A stretch of DNA of 64,000 bases, from assembly GCA_001898625.1 (NCBI GenBank), contig MKUP01000018.1, positions 16,238 through 80,237 of the forward strand. Reading direction: 5' to 3'. This stretch comes from Burkholderiales bacterium 67-32. Its GTDB lineage: Bacteria > Pseudomonadota > Gammaproteobacteria > Burkholderiales > Burkholderiaceae_B. The first letter of the stretch is position 1. Each line of letters starts with the position of its first letter. The position numbers were made by a program, and so were the translations under genes. Under the pieces are notes generated by a model that was not told the DNA's origin, did no database searches, and worked only from the letters and a program-made list of their open reading frames with translations. Positions 47,795 to 55,850 of the stretch are shown here, in pieces.

Positions 47795-48423
47795 GCCCCA
47801 CCTCCGGACGCCCCCAGTTGCAGCGCACCGGGATCCAGCGCCACCCTGGCGGTCGCGCTCAGCACGTTGGGCACCACGAGGAAGGTGCCCGGCAGCGCAG
47901 GCACGAGCGGATTCGCGCTGTAGGCATAGCTCACGTTCAGCGTCGCGAAGCACATTTCGTCCTGCCGATAGCCGCAGGCCACCGAAGCCCCCCCACCCGC
48001 CGCGCCCAGCGTCGTCGTGCACGACGACGCCGTATCGAGGGTGCCGTCCGCCTTCAGGCACGGTCCCTTGATCGAGGCGGTGCACGTCGGCGTGACGGTT
48101 CCGCCCCCGATCTCTCCCAGCCATGCCGCGCGCAGCTTCGCCACTTCGCAGCCGTGCTCGAGACGTCCCTGCATCTGCGCCATGAAACCGGTGCCCGCCG
48201 CCGCAGGCATGTAGTACCGCAGGCTGGCGCGCGCGCCTTCCTCGACCGCCAGCGTCAGCGACTGCTGGGTCGTGAAGATCAGGCCGAAGCTCAGCACGCC
48301 GTAGAAGACCAGGAAGAAGATGGGGAAGATCAGGGCGAACTCGGTCGCATAGGCGCCCTGCTGCGAGGCGGCGCCATGCCGTCCATCCCTCGCCCCGGTG
48401 CGTATGTCAGCGCGTTTCACCAT
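47791..48423 (-). CDS. TadE-like minor pseudopilin
   Basis: 210 residues. TadE signature QGAYATEFALIFPIFFLVFYGVLSFGLIFTTQQSLTLAVEEGARASLRYY, then a Cys-containing, Gly/Thr-rich periplasmic part (CEVAK, CTASIKGPCLK, SSCTTT) that may be disulfide bonded. ATG 48423 is used: the longer frame enters the peptidase gene. The pair of TadE-type genes fills the tadE/tadF positions of the operon. Confidence 0.85.
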   Translation of the reverse strand: MVKRADIRTGARDGRHGAASQQGAYATEFALIFPIFFLVFYGVLSFGLIFTTQQSLTLAVEEGARASLRYYMPAAAGTGFMAQMQGRLEHGCEVAKLRAAWLGEIGGGTVTPTCTASIKGPCLKADGTLDTASSCTTTLGAAGGGASVACGYRQDEMCFATLNVSYAYSANPLVPALPGTFLVVPNVLSATARVALDPGALQLGASGGGA

Positions 48424-48445
48424 TGCCTCTCGTTCTTTCCATTTT

Positions 48446-48991
48446 CTATGCCGCATGTACGGCCCATATCGCGCCCAGGGCGAGATACGCCGCATACGGG
48501 ATGCCGGCGCGGCCCGCCCGGACACCCGACACCCAGGACGCCATCCGTTGCACCGCGACAGGACTGCATATCCTTTCCTGCACGCCGGCCAACTGCAGGC
48601 CCGCCCAGTTGCCCAGCGGATGATTCCGGTGAACCACCGAAACCAGGGCATGGATGCCGGCCATTCCGCTGCCCAGCAACCAGGCAACGAGCAAAGGCGT
48701 CGGCTCCAGCCAGAAACCCAGTACCGCAAAAAACTTCACGTCCCCCGCGCCCATGGCCTTGAACACATAGAGCGGCACGAGAAAAACCAGCGCCAGCAGC
48801 ACGCCCATGCCGGCATTCGTCCACTGGCCGGTAAAACCTTCCGGCGCGGTTGCGCCCAGGACCAACCAGCCCAGTTTGGCCAGCAATCCCGCCAGGACCA
48901 GCCAGTTGAAAACCCGGCGAAAAAGCAGGTCGCTGCCGAATACCAAGGCACAAAAAACAAGAAACGCGAGAGTTTGGCTGCTATTAACCAT
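48446..48991 (-). CDS. tadV: TadV/CpaA prepilin peptidase
   Basis: 181-residue A24 aspartic peptidase that cleaves Flp and the pseudopilins. It keeps the catalytic GxGD motif (KAMGAGDVKFFAVLGFW; Asp at about residue 84). The other catalytic Asp is probably the one in VFGSDLLFRRVFNWLVL near residue 20. Short form without the N-methylase domain, as expected for TadV. It is separated from flp by a strong stem-loop (48999-49021). Confidence 0.9.
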   Translation of the reverse strand: MVNSSQTLAFLVFCALVFGSDLLFRRVFNWLVLAGLLAKLGWLVLGATAPEGFTGQWTNAGMGVLLALVFLVPLYVFKAMGAGDVKFFAVLGFWLEPTPLLVAWLLGSGMAGIHALVSVVHRNHPLGNWAGLQLAGVQERICSPVAVQRMASWVSGVRAGRAGIPYAAYLALGAIWAVHAA

Positions 48992-48998
48992 ATACGCC

Positions 48999-49021
48999 CC
49001 CCGGGTCGTCTCGACCCGGGG
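48999..49021 (-). promoter_or_regulatory. Stem-loop between flp and tadV
   Basis: CCCCGGGTCG and CGACCCGGGG form a perfect 10-bp GC-rich stem with a 3-nt loop. On the operon (minus) strand it is not followed by a U-run, so it more likely stabilises the short flp mRNA or attenuates read-through than fully terminates. This would give excess major pilin over machinery. On the plus strand TTTTT follows. Confidence 0.6.
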
Positions 49022-49042
49022 TGATTTTTCGGCTTCCTACTA

Positions 49043-49222
49043 TCAGGGAGGGGTCGGCGTGGTCGGCAGCTTGTCGACCACTTTTTGGAACATTTCCTTG
49101 AGCCCGGTCCCCAGGTTGGTCAGGACGCCGATGATCACAACAGCGATCAAACCCGCGATCAAACCATATTCAATGGCGGTTGCGCCATCGTCTTCCTTCA
49201 AGAATTTCATCACTTGGTTCAT
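49043..49222 (-). CDS. flp: Flp major pilin precursor
   Basis: 59-residue Flp-type prepilin. The leader is MNQVMKFLKEDDG, cleaved after Gly13 to expose ATAIEYGLIAG: the Glu-Tyr pair at mature +5/+6 is the Flp hallmark. The mature hydrophobic helix is LIAGLIAVVIIGVLTNLG, ending TTPTPP. ATG 49222 has GGAGATTAAA in front; ATG 49255 is less likely. First gene of the tad operon. Confidence 0.95.
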   Translation of the reverse strand: MNQVMKFLKEDDGATAIEYGLIAGLIAVVIIGVLTNLGTGLKEMFQKVVDKLPTTPTPP

Positions 49223-49318
49223 TTTAATCTCCATCTCTGAAAAAAAAGGAAACATTTACTTCGGCATTATCAGCCGATTCATTCACGACTGCATTCCTAT
49301 ATTTTCGATGACACCTCC

Positions 49319-49334
49319 CCAAAGAAAATGCCAG
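49319..49334 (-). promoter_or_regulatory. Near-match sigma-54 promoter upstream of flp
   Basis: On the minus strand CTGGCATTTTCTTTGG has the -24 GG (in TGGCA) and, at the correct spacing, TTTGG where TTGC is expected. It lies 97 bp before the flp ATG. The -12 C is missing, so this is a weak call, supported only by the sigma-54 activator in the same operon. Confidence 0.35.
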
Positions 49335-49358
49335 AAAAACGAATATCTCTACAAGTGG

Positions 49359-50156
49359 TCATTTGCGATTTTCCGGGCGTTGGCGCGAATAAATGACGTG
49401 ATCGACCCGTTGCGCGGCATTGGCCCGCACCTCCTCGGAACTGCGGTGCAATTCGATGCGCATGACGACCAGCGTCACGACGGAAATCAGGAATACCGCA
49501 TAGGGCAGCACGCTGCCGTCCAACTGCCAGCCGGTGAAAGTACGCGGGGTCGAACAGATAATGGTGCCGGCGGCCACGCCGGTGTAATGCATGCCGCAGA
49601 CGGCTAGCGCCATGACCAGGGCCGCGATGACGCGCTGCAACTCGCTGGTCAGGTTGAACGCCAGCCAGATAGCCGCGGTGGCCGCGGCCATGGCGATCAC
49701 CACCGAGAGCAGCACCAGGGCGAAGCTCCAGTCGAAGAAGGCATCCATGCGCATGGAGCTCATGCCGATGTAGTGCATGCCAGCCACGCCGAACCCCGCC
49801 AGCACGCCCGCCGTCAGGCAGCGGTTCAGTGAGAATTTCGCGCTGCCCACGTACCAAAGCGCGGCGCCGGCGAAGATGACCGCCACCAGCAGGCTGAGCA
49901 AATTGAGCCAGAGTCCGTATGCCACTCCCAGCGGTATGAGCTGGGCCAGCATTCCGATGAAATGCATGCTCCATATACCGACTCCTCCGAGCGCGGTACC
50001 TGCGACGATGACGTATCCTACGTGCACGCCGCCATCCAGCGTTCGAATACGACTGGCAGCCAATAACGCCACATACGCGCCCAATGCGGAAATCACAAAG
50101 GACAACGCGACCAAGCTGGCGTCAAAACTCAGAGGGAGAATATCTCCAGGCTGCAT
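49359..50156 (-). CDS. MHYT-domain integral-membrane sensor
   Basis: 265-residue protein with seven predicted helices and the three MHYT repeats expected: SMHFIGM (about residue 63), MHYIGM (about 126) and MHYTGV (about 192). MHYT domains are proposed to bind copper and sense O2, CO or NO. Usually fused to GGDEF/EAL; here it stands alone with only a short C-terminal cytoplasmic tail, so its output is unknown. It lies upstream of flp on the same strand, 137 bp away. Confidence 0.9.
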   Translation of the reverse strand: MQPGDILPLSFDASLVALSFVISALGAYVALLAASRIRTLDGGVHVGYVIVAGTALGGVGIWSMHFIGMLAQLIPLGVAYGLWLNLLSLLVAVIFAGAALWYVGSAKFSLNRCLTAGVLAGFGVAGMHYIGMSSMRMDAFFDWSFALVLLSVVIAMAAATAAIWLAFNLTSELQRVIAALVMALAVCGMHYTGVAAGTIICSTPRTFTGWQLDGSVLPYAVFLISVVTLVVMRIELHRSSEEVRANAAQRVDHVIYSRQRPENRK

Positions 50157-50510
50157 TGCAGACTCTCGTTATGTAACGCTCGGTTACGCATACCGTACAG
50201 GCATCGATCCGAGCTTGTCAATATCTGCTTTCTTAAGAATTTCTATTAATCCGATGACGACAAGAGCCAGGAAATCGCTTTTTTGGCCCGGCATCTTCGT
50301 TAATCGTCTGATAATCGCAACCTTGCGAATATTTATTTCGTCCGAAAACCGATTGATTAAAAGAGTTTTAGTATCTTCCGGTAACGTCCTACAAACGTCC
50401 CACTATGAAAAACACCGTCCTACCCCTTGCGAGCGCACCCTAAGCCGGTATTCATATGGCACACTGCGCGCGATGACGATCGTTTACGCATATTTGCTCC
50501 CTATTCCCCA
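50157..50510. other. 354-bp gene-free, AT-rich regulatory region
   Basis: Between MHYT and the TPS transporter, divergent. Base composition is clearly more AT-rich than the surroundings. It holds the dyad GTAAC-5 nt-GTTAC (50173-50187), the perfect palindrome TTCTTAAGAA (50230-50239) and AT-rich promoter-like DNA. No ORF with a ribosome-binding site is convincing. It probably carries the promoters of both genes. Confidence 0.6.
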
Positions 50511-52205
50511 ATGACCTCGTTTTCATCGGGAAAACCCGAATTCCGTACGCTTAAACTGGCTCTGTTGATTGCGGGAGCCATATCCCCGTTAGCGGCACAG
50601 GCGGCGGACAGCCCACTCCGGGGAAACCCTGCGGAATCCCTGCCTCCGGTATCCGTGCCGACCCCGGCTCCGGCCCCTTCCCTGTCCGTCCCCGTGCCCG
50701 CGCAGAACGAAGCGATCCAGGCCCTGCTGGCGCATAGGCTGGTGCCGAAACAATTCGACGTGTCCGGCGTCACGGCGCTCGATTTCCAGAAGGTGATCGA
50801 CCTGCTGGAGCCGCTGGCGGGCAAGGAAATCACCGTTGCCGAACTGATCCAGCGCACGGATGCCATCACCCAGCTTTATCGCGATGCCGGCTATGCGCTG
50901 TCCTTCGCCTTGATCCAGTCGCAGGACTTCCGCGACGGGCTCGTCAAGGTGACCGTAGTCGAAGGCTACGTGGGCAGTACCCGGATCGAAGGCGATGCCG
51001 GCAACGCCGCGGCCAAGATCCGCGACTATGCCGCGCGCATCGAGGCCGAGCGGCCGCTGACCCGGGCGACGCTGGAGCGCTACCTAAACCTGATGACCAC
51101 GGTGGCCGGCGCCACGATCAAGCCCGAACTCGCACTGCCCAAGCGCGCCGACGGCTCCACGGAATTGGTCGTGAACGTAGGCTACAAGGCCTTCCGCCTG
51201 GATAGCGGCATCGGCAACCTGGGCACCGGCGTCCATGCCATGCTGACCGCGACGGCCAACAGCCTGACGCCGCTGGCCGAACAGATCCAGGTCACCACGG
51301 CGGTGCCGCGCGGCAGCGATCACCTGGAGTACTACGCGGCCAACGTCACCGTACCGGTGGGCAGCGACGGCATGACGGTGCGCGCGGACGCCTACAGTTA
51401 CGCCGCCAATCCCGAGAACGACAGCCTGAACGCGCAGAACATCGACCGCCGGGTCCGCAACCAGCGGGCCGGGCTCAGCGTGAGCTATCCCTTCCTGCTG
51501 GCCAACCGGGAATCGCTGACGGGCACGGCGGGCTTCTACGCTTCGCGCAACAACGACACGTACAGCAGCCGCATCACCGGCAACCAGGTCACACTCAGCA
51601 ACCACCTGCGGGTGCTGCGCGGCGAGCTGACCTACGCCCAGGCCACCGACGGGCAATCGCGGCGCATCACTGCCGCGATCTACAAAGGCGTGGACGGACT
51701 GGGCGCGGAGCAGAGCGCGAACAGCAGCTACGACCTGGGCTTCGCGCGCTATACGCTGATGGCCAACCAGAACTTCACGCTGCCCCACCAGTTCGGACTG
51801 TCGCTGGCCGCACTGGGCCAATACAGCTCCGACTCCCTGCCCACGTCCGAACAGGTCACGTTCGGCGGGCAGCGCTTCGGGCGCGGCTATCCCGCCGGCG
51901 AACTGGGCGGGGACAAGGGCTACGGCGCTTCGATCGAGTTGAACCGGCGTTTCGGAGTGGGCCTGCCGTACCTGCAAAGCGTCACGCCCTACGTGCTGGC
52001 CGACTACGCCCACGTCAGCCTGAACAACAAGAACTTCACGCTAGCCACGGACACGCTGACGTCGCTGGCCCTGGGCCTGCGCGTGACCGACCAACGCCAC
52101 TACGCGTTCGACCTGAACCTGGCCAAGCCCGTGGGCGACAAGCCGGTCAACAGCAGCGGCCGGCCGCTGCGCCTGAACGCCAACTACTCGCTGCGGTTCG
52201 ACTGA
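50511..52205 (+). CDS. Two-partner secretion outer-membrane transporter (ShlB/FhaC/HecB family)
   Basis: 564-residue TpsB-type Omp85 protein. The signal region ends AAQAA (about 31), then a Pro-rich linker, POTRA domain(s) (residues 80-235: KQFDVSGVTALDFQKVIDLLEPLAGKEITVAEL...GYALSFALIQSQDFRDGLVKVTVVEGYVG), and a 16-stranded barrel. The conserved lid-lock motif region is FGGQRFGRGYPAGELGGDKGYGASIELNRRF. The C-terminal strand ends LNANYSLRFD, with Phe penultimate. TpsB proteins export a large TpsA with a TPS domain; none is nearby. The downstream collagen-like lipoprotein is the only candidate partner in view. Confidence 0.93.
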   Translation: MTSFSSGKPEFRTLKLALLIAGAISPLAAQAADSPLRGNPAESLPPVSVPTPAPAPSLSVPVPAQNEAIQALLAHRLVPKQFDVSGVTALDFQKVIDLLEPLAGKEITVAELIQRTDAITQLYRDAGYALSFALIQSQDFRDGLVKVTVVEGYVGSTRIEGDAGNAAAKIRDYAARIEAERPLTRATLERYLNLMTTVAGATIKPELALPKRADGSTELVVNVGYKAFRLDSGIGNLGTGVHAMLTATANSLTPLAEQIQVTTAVPRGSDHLEYYAANVTVPVGSDGMTVRADAYSYAANPENDSLNAQNIDRRVRNQRAGLSVSYPFLLANRESLTGTAGFYASRNNDTYSSRITGNQVTLSNHLRVLRGELTYAQATDGQSRRITAAIYKGVDGLGAEQSANSSYDLGFARYTLMANQNFTLPHQFGLSLAALGQYSSDSLPTSEQVTFGGQRFGRGYPAGELGGDKGYGASIELNRRFGVGLPYLQSVTPYVLADYAHVSLNNKNFTLATDTLTSLALGLRVTDQRHYAFDLNLAKPVGDKPVNSSGRPLRLNANYSLRFD

Positions 52206-52220
52206 CCCGCACGCGGTCTT

Positions 52221-52254
52221 CGTTACGTAACAGGGGGTTCCCTGCTACGTAACG
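52221..52254. terminator. Hairpin after the TPS transporter
   Basis: CGTTACGTAACAGGG pairs with CCCTGCTACGTAACG (one mismatch in 15) around GGTT. It lies 15 bp after the TPS stop, and probably ends that transcript; no long T-run follows (AAACCCCTCTTCCC). Confidence 0.6.
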
Positions 52255-52416
52255 AAACCCCTCTTCCCTCCTCTTTTCGCCCCGCTTCCCAGGGCATTCG
52301 GGCGCATCGTCTCAGCCGCACGAATTCCCTGAGTTTTCGATTTATCCCCTGTTTGCAAGGTTTTCCGGGTGTTCCGGGGCGGTCGCTCCACGCCCCGACC
52401 CCCTTTCGGTTGCACA

Positions 52417-52433
52417 TTGGCACAGCTTTTGCT
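52417..52433 (+). promoter_or_regulatory. Sigma-54 (-24/-12) promoter
   Basis: TTGGCACAGCTTTTGCT matches the sigma-54 consensus (YTGGCACG-N4-TTGCW) at all invariant positions, with 10 bp between the GG and GC. It lies 50 bp before the collagen-like lipoprotein ATG at 52484. It should need a sigma-54 enhancer-binding protein, of which one is encoded at 34870-36231. Confidence 0.8.
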
Positions 52434-52483
52434 CAATAGGCGCAGCAGGCAGTGTCGCCGCTTCAGCGATAAGGGGAACATCC

Positions 52484-54928
52484 ATGCATAAAGAACAAAC
52501 GAAGCCGGGCCCTCGCGTCCTGGTAGCCGCCTTGGTACTCGCACTCTCGACATTGGCCGGTTGCTCCGGATCCGGTGCGATCACCTCCGGATTGGGAGGA
52601 GGCTCCGACCCCACCAATCCGAACAACCCCAACAATCCGGGGGATCCGAACAACCCCAACAACCCGAACAATCCCGGCAATCCGGGAGATCCGGGCAACC
52701 CCGGCAACCCTGGTGATCCTGGTGGCCCAGGCGACCCCGGCAATCCCGGCAACCCGGGCGGCACCCCCGTCACCGGCGTCCTGGCTCCCACGCTGGGCAA
52801 CGTCGGCCAGGCAGTGGACAACGTGGTGGACACCGGTCTGGGCGGCACGCTGCACAACGTCGGCACCAAGCTCGACGGCGTGGTCGCTCCCGTGGGCAGC
52901 ACCGTGACGGGCCTCACGCAGCAAGTAGGCGCCGCGACCGGCCTGGGCGCACCCGTGGACAACCTGCTGACCTCGGTCGGCGGCTCGGTGAAGGATCTCG
53001 GCCAATCGCTGGACGACACCGGCCTGCCGGTCAAGCTGGGCCTGGGCGGCGTGGTCGCGGGTCTTGGCGATACGGTCGCCAGCGCCGGCGGCCTGCTGAA
53101 CGCCACCGAAGACAATCCCAACCCGCTGGGCAACGTGCTCAGCAACCTGAGCGGCACGGTCTCCACGCTGACCGGCACGCTGGCCTCGGACGACGGCCTG
53201 CTGAGCCCCGTCTCACAACTGCTGAACGGCCTGGGCGAAGGCGGCACCGTCCAGAACCCCGTGCTGCAGCCGGCGCTGACCAATACCGGCAACGCCGTGG
53301 ACAATCTCGTCGACCTTAAGCTCGGCCAGACGCTGGGCCAGGTGGGCGCGGGCCTGGACCCGGCGGTCAGCCCCATCGTCGGCACGGCCACGCAGCTCAC
53401 CCAGCAGGTGGGCGACAAGACCGGACTGGGCACGCCGGTGAACGATCTCCTGGTCTCAGTGGGCGGCGCCGTCTCCAACCTGGGCGATAGCCTGGGCGGC
53501 AAGCTTCCCGTTGCCGGCACCGGCGTCAGCGGCCTGGTGTCCGGGCTGGGCGCGACGGTCGCCAGCGCCGGCGGCGTGCTGCATGCGTCCGATGCCAACA
53601 AGAACCCGGTGGGCAACGTCCTGACCAACCTGACCGGTTCGGTGGACAGCCTGACCGCCGGCCTCGGCCTGAGCGTCGAAGGTGGACTGGTCGACAAGGC
53701 GGGCATCGCCGCGACGCCCTCGGCCGCCGGCGCCAGCGGCGGCCTGCTGTCCCCCGTCACCGGCCTGCTCGGCGGCGTCACGGGTGGTGATGGCGGCATA
53801 CTTGCTCCGGTCACCAACCTGCTGAACGGCGCCACTGGTGGCGAAGGCGGCGTGCTCGCTCCGGTCACCGGCCTGCTCGGCGGTGTCACCGGTGGCGAAG
53901 GCGGCATCCTCGCCCCGGTCACCAACCTGCTGAACGGCGCAACCGGCGGTGAAGGCGGCATCCTCGCTCCCGTCACCAACCTGCTGAACGGCGCAACCGG
54001 CGGCGAAGGCGGCGTGCTCGCGCCCGTCACCGGCCTGCTCGGCGGTGTCACCGGCGGTGAAGGCGGCATCCTCGCTCCGGTCACCAACCTGCTGAATGGC
54101 GCAACCGGCGGCGAAGGCGGTGTGCTCGCTCCGGTCACCGGCCTGCTCGGCGGTGTCACCGGTGGCGAAGGCGGCATCCTCGCCCCCGTCACCAACCTGC
54201 TGAACGGCGCAACCGGCGGCGAAGGCGGCGTGCTCGCTCCCGTCACCGGCCTGCTCGGCGGCCTGACCGGCGGCGGCACGGGCGGCGAAGGCGGCCTCCT
54301 GCAACCCATCCTGTCCGGCAACCTCGAAGGCCTGCTGGGCGGCAGCAACGGGCTCCTCGCCCCGATCACCAGCGGCCTGCTGGGCGGTATCGGCAGCGAC
54401 GCCAAGCCCATCCTCCACCCCGCACTGGCCAACACGGGCAACGCGGTCGACAACCTCCTGCCGCTCAACGCCAAGGAAACCCTGGGCAACGTCGGCACGG
54501 CTCTCGACCCGGTCGTCTCTCCGGTGGCGGGCCTGGTGTCCGGCACGACGCAGACGGTGGGCGCGGCCACCGGTCTGGGCGAACCGGTCAACGGCCTCCT
54601 GACCTCGCTGGGCGGCAGCCTGAGCGGCGTCGGCACCAACCTGGGCGGCAACGTTCCCGCCGTCGGCACGGGCCTGGGCGGCCTCGTGAACGGCCTGGGA
54701 CAGACCGTCTCCAGTGTGGGCGGCCTGGTCCATGCCACACCTGAGAACACCAATCCCGTCGGCAATGTGCTGACCAACCTGACCGGCGCCGTCAACAGCC
54801 TGACTGCTGGAGTCGGCCAGGGCACCGGCCTGGGCGGCGGCACGGGAGGCGGCGAAGGCAACGGCGGCCTGCTGAACCCGGTCACCGGACTGTTGGGCGG
54901 ATTGCTGGGCGGATTGGGCAAGCATTGA
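52484..54928 (+). CDS. Collagen-like, repeat-rich surface lipoprotein
   Basis: 814 residues. Lipobox LAGC (Cys27) with Ser at +2, which favours the outer membrane. Residues 42-92 are Asn-Asn-Pro and Gly-Asn/Asp-Pro triplets; ten consecutive triplets (65-92) have Gly at every third position like collagen. Then come three related modules of about 150-170 residues (each with PxLxNxGxAVDNL..LGxVGxxLD..VSP..GL..TGLGxPVNxLL), and between modules 2 and 3 nine copies of an 18-residue repeat ([18 protein letters not shown] / [18 protein letters not shown]). It has no charged core, few aromatics and no cysteine after Cys27. It is probably a surface or matrix protein. Its function is not known. The promoter is sigma-54 type. 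Confidence 0.85.
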   Translation: MHKEQTKPGPRVLVAALVLALSTLAGCSGSGAITSGLGGGSDPTNPNNPNNPGDPNNPNNPNNPGNPGDPGNPGNPGDPGGPGDPGNPGNPGGTPVTGVLAPTLGNVGQAVDNVVDTGLGGTLHNVGTKLDGVVAPVGSTVTGLTQQVGAATGLGAPVDNLLTSVGGSVKDLGQSLDDTGLPVKLGLGGVVAGLGDTVASAGGLLNATEDNPNPLGNVLSNLSGTVSTLTGTLASDDGLLSPVSQLLNGLGEGGTVQNPVLQPALTNTGNAVDNLVDLKLGQTLGQVGAGLDPAVSPIVGTATQLTQQVGDKTGLGTPVNDLLVSVGGAVSNLGDSLGGKLPVAGTGVSGLVSGLGATVASAGGVLHASDANKNPVGNVLTNLTGSVDSLTAGLGLSVEGGLVDKAGIAATPSAAGASGGLLSPVTGLLGGVTGGDGGILAPVTNLLNGATGGEGGVLAPVTGLLGGVTGGEGGILAPVTNLLNGATGGEGGILAPVTNLLNGATGGEGGVLAPVTGLLGGVTGGEGGILAPVTNLLNGATGGEGGVLAPVTGLLGGVTGGEGGILAPVTNLLNGATGGEGGVLAPVTGLLGGLTGGGTGGEGGLLQPILSGNLEGLLGGSNGLLAPITSGLLGGIGSDAKPILHPALANTGNAVDNLLPLNAKETLGNVGTALDPVVSPVAGLVSGTTQTVGAATGLGEPVNGLLTSLGGSLSGVGTNLGGNVPAVGTGLGGLVNGLGQTVSSVGGLVHATPENTNPVGNVLTNLTGAVNSLTAGVGQGTGLGGGTGGGEGNGGLLNPVTGLLGGLLGGLGKH
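52607..52759 (+). repeat. Collagen-like Gly/Asn-Pro triplet tract (9-bp codons)
   Basis: Seventeen tandem 9-bp units coding for NNP/GNP/GDP triplets, part of the lipoprotein gene. Such short in-frame repeats can expand or shrink by slipped-strand mispairing while keeping the reading frame. Confidence 0.85.
53783..54268 (+). repeat. Nine tandem 54-bp repeats in the lipoprotein gene
   Basis: Nine units of 54 bp (18 residues) alternate between two versions, V/GLLGGVT and I/NLLNGAT, except for one doubled I unit (units 3 and 4). The alternation suggests the ancestral unit was 108 bp, duplicated as pairs. The near identity of units implies recent homogenisation. Confidence 0.9.
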
Positions 54929-54939
54929 AAGGAGAGGCC

Positions 54940-55539
54940 ATGCTTCACTGGGAGAACGTAATGAGTTCCTCGAGCCATTCGGTCCACGGATCGATACCCC
55001 GGGAACCCGAAGAGACGGACAGCGACAGCCAGGAGATGCTCAACAGCATCGTCACCATGCTCGGCCGCCGCCTGACGGTCTACACCTCGCTATACCAGAC
55101 AGCATTGGCCGAACGACTGGGGCTGGGCATGGTCGACGTGAAGGCGCTCGAACTCGTCATCGAGTTCGAGCCCATCACCACCGGCCAGCTGGCTTGCCTG
55201 GCAGGCATCAGCTCAGGCGGGACGACGGCAGTGATCGACAGACTGGAAGCCACCGGCTTCGTGGTCCGCGACAAGCATCCGTTGGACCGGCGCATCGTCG
55301 TCATTCGGCCGGTGCGCGAGAAATGCTCGGAGATCGAACGCCACATGCGCGCCGTGGCCGAAGACGTCGCGCACATCGGCGCCCGCTACGAACGGGACCA
55401 GTTGTCCGCGGTCCACGGTTTTCTCGCGCAATGCGTGCATGCGCTCAAGACCGAGGCCCTGGGCATGCTGGGAGAAAGCGGCAACGCTCCGCATCTGGAA
55501 GGGCGCCGCCATCCCGCGGACGACAAGAGGCGAAGCTGA
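54940..55539 (+). CDS. MarR family transcriptional regulator
   Basis: 199 residues. The winged HTH region is [46 protein letters not shown] (about residues 80-125), matching MarR. ATG 54940 is 11 bp after the lipoprotein stop and preceded by AAAGGAGAGG. A TTG at 54925 and an ATG at 54961 are in frame. It is co-transcribed with the collagen-like gene and may regulate it. Confidence 0.88.
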   Translation: MLHWENVMSSSSHSVHGSIPREPEETDSDSQEMLNSIVTMLGRRLTVYTSLYQTALAERLGLGMVDVKALELVIEFEPITTGQLACLAGISSGGTTAVIDRLEATGFVVRDKHPLDRRIVVIRPVREKCSEIERHMRAVAEDVAHIGARYERDQLSAVHGFLAQCVHALKTEALGMLGESGNAPHLEGRRHPADDKRRS

Positions 55540-55569
55540 ACTCTCTCCCTGACCAACCTCTTCATCTCT

Positions 55570-55593
55570 GCCCGCGCAAGCGGGCTTTTTTTT
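55570..55593 (+). terminator. Rho-independent terminator
   Basis: GCCCGC-GCAA-GCGGGC stem-loop followed by TTTTTTTT, 30 bp after the MarR stop. Ends the lipoprotein/MarR operon. Confidence 0.92.
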
Positions 55594-55620
55594 GCCGCCG
55601 GGCCACCCCAAGGCAAAACG

Positions 55621-55668
55621 CACCCCCTCGGGGGGCAGCGCCGCCGCGTAGCGGCAAGCGTGGGGGCA
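55621..55668. repeat. GC-rich intergenic repeat, copy 2
   Basis: CCCCCTCGGGGGGC, GCGTAGCGGC and GTGGGGG in the same order as the element at 9181-9220. It lies between the terminator and the mobile element's left end, i.e. in host DNA. Confidence 0.55.
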
Positions 55669-55676
55669 TTTTTTGT
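55669..55676. other. Candidate left attachment site (attL) of the integrative element
   Basis: TTTTTTGT fits the TTTTTYRT core that I recall for the Tn4371 ICE family. It is at the junction between host-type DNA (copy 2 of the repeat) and DNA of different character, 174 bp before the integrase ATG. The matching right end is outside the window, so the call stays weak. Confidence 0.3.
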
Positions 55677-55785
55677 TTCACGATGACTCCAGCCCGACAT
55701 TTCGCTGGACTGCGCTGTAGCCCGATACAGCAGGTTTATCAATAACTTACGCGCGTCCATCATATGCCGGTGCTTTCTGAAACCT

Positions 55786-55834
55786 GACCCGATTTCCCCT
55801 CGCGCCGCTCCTATCTGGCTCCTGGAATCGGGTC
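55786..55834 (+). promoter_or_regulatory. Leader hairpin upstream of the integrase
   Basis: GACCCGATT (55786-55794) and AATCGGGTC (55826-55834) form a perfect 9-bp stem with a 31-nt loop, ending 5 bp before the AAGGAG of the integrase. It could be an operator dyad or a leader RNA stem controlling integrase translation. Confidence 0.5.
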
Positions 55835-55850
55835 GTTCCAAGGAGTCATC

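Noticed and set aside
53783..54268. CRISPR-like array
   Set aside because: The 54-bp repeats are contiguous, in frame and code for protein; there are no unique spacers.
52342..54987. 881-residue open frame antisense to the collagen-like gene, Pro/Ser/Arg-rich
   Set aside because: It mirrors the GC-rich repeats of the sense gene, has no good ribosome-binding site, and its composition is an artefact of the codon bias on the other strand.
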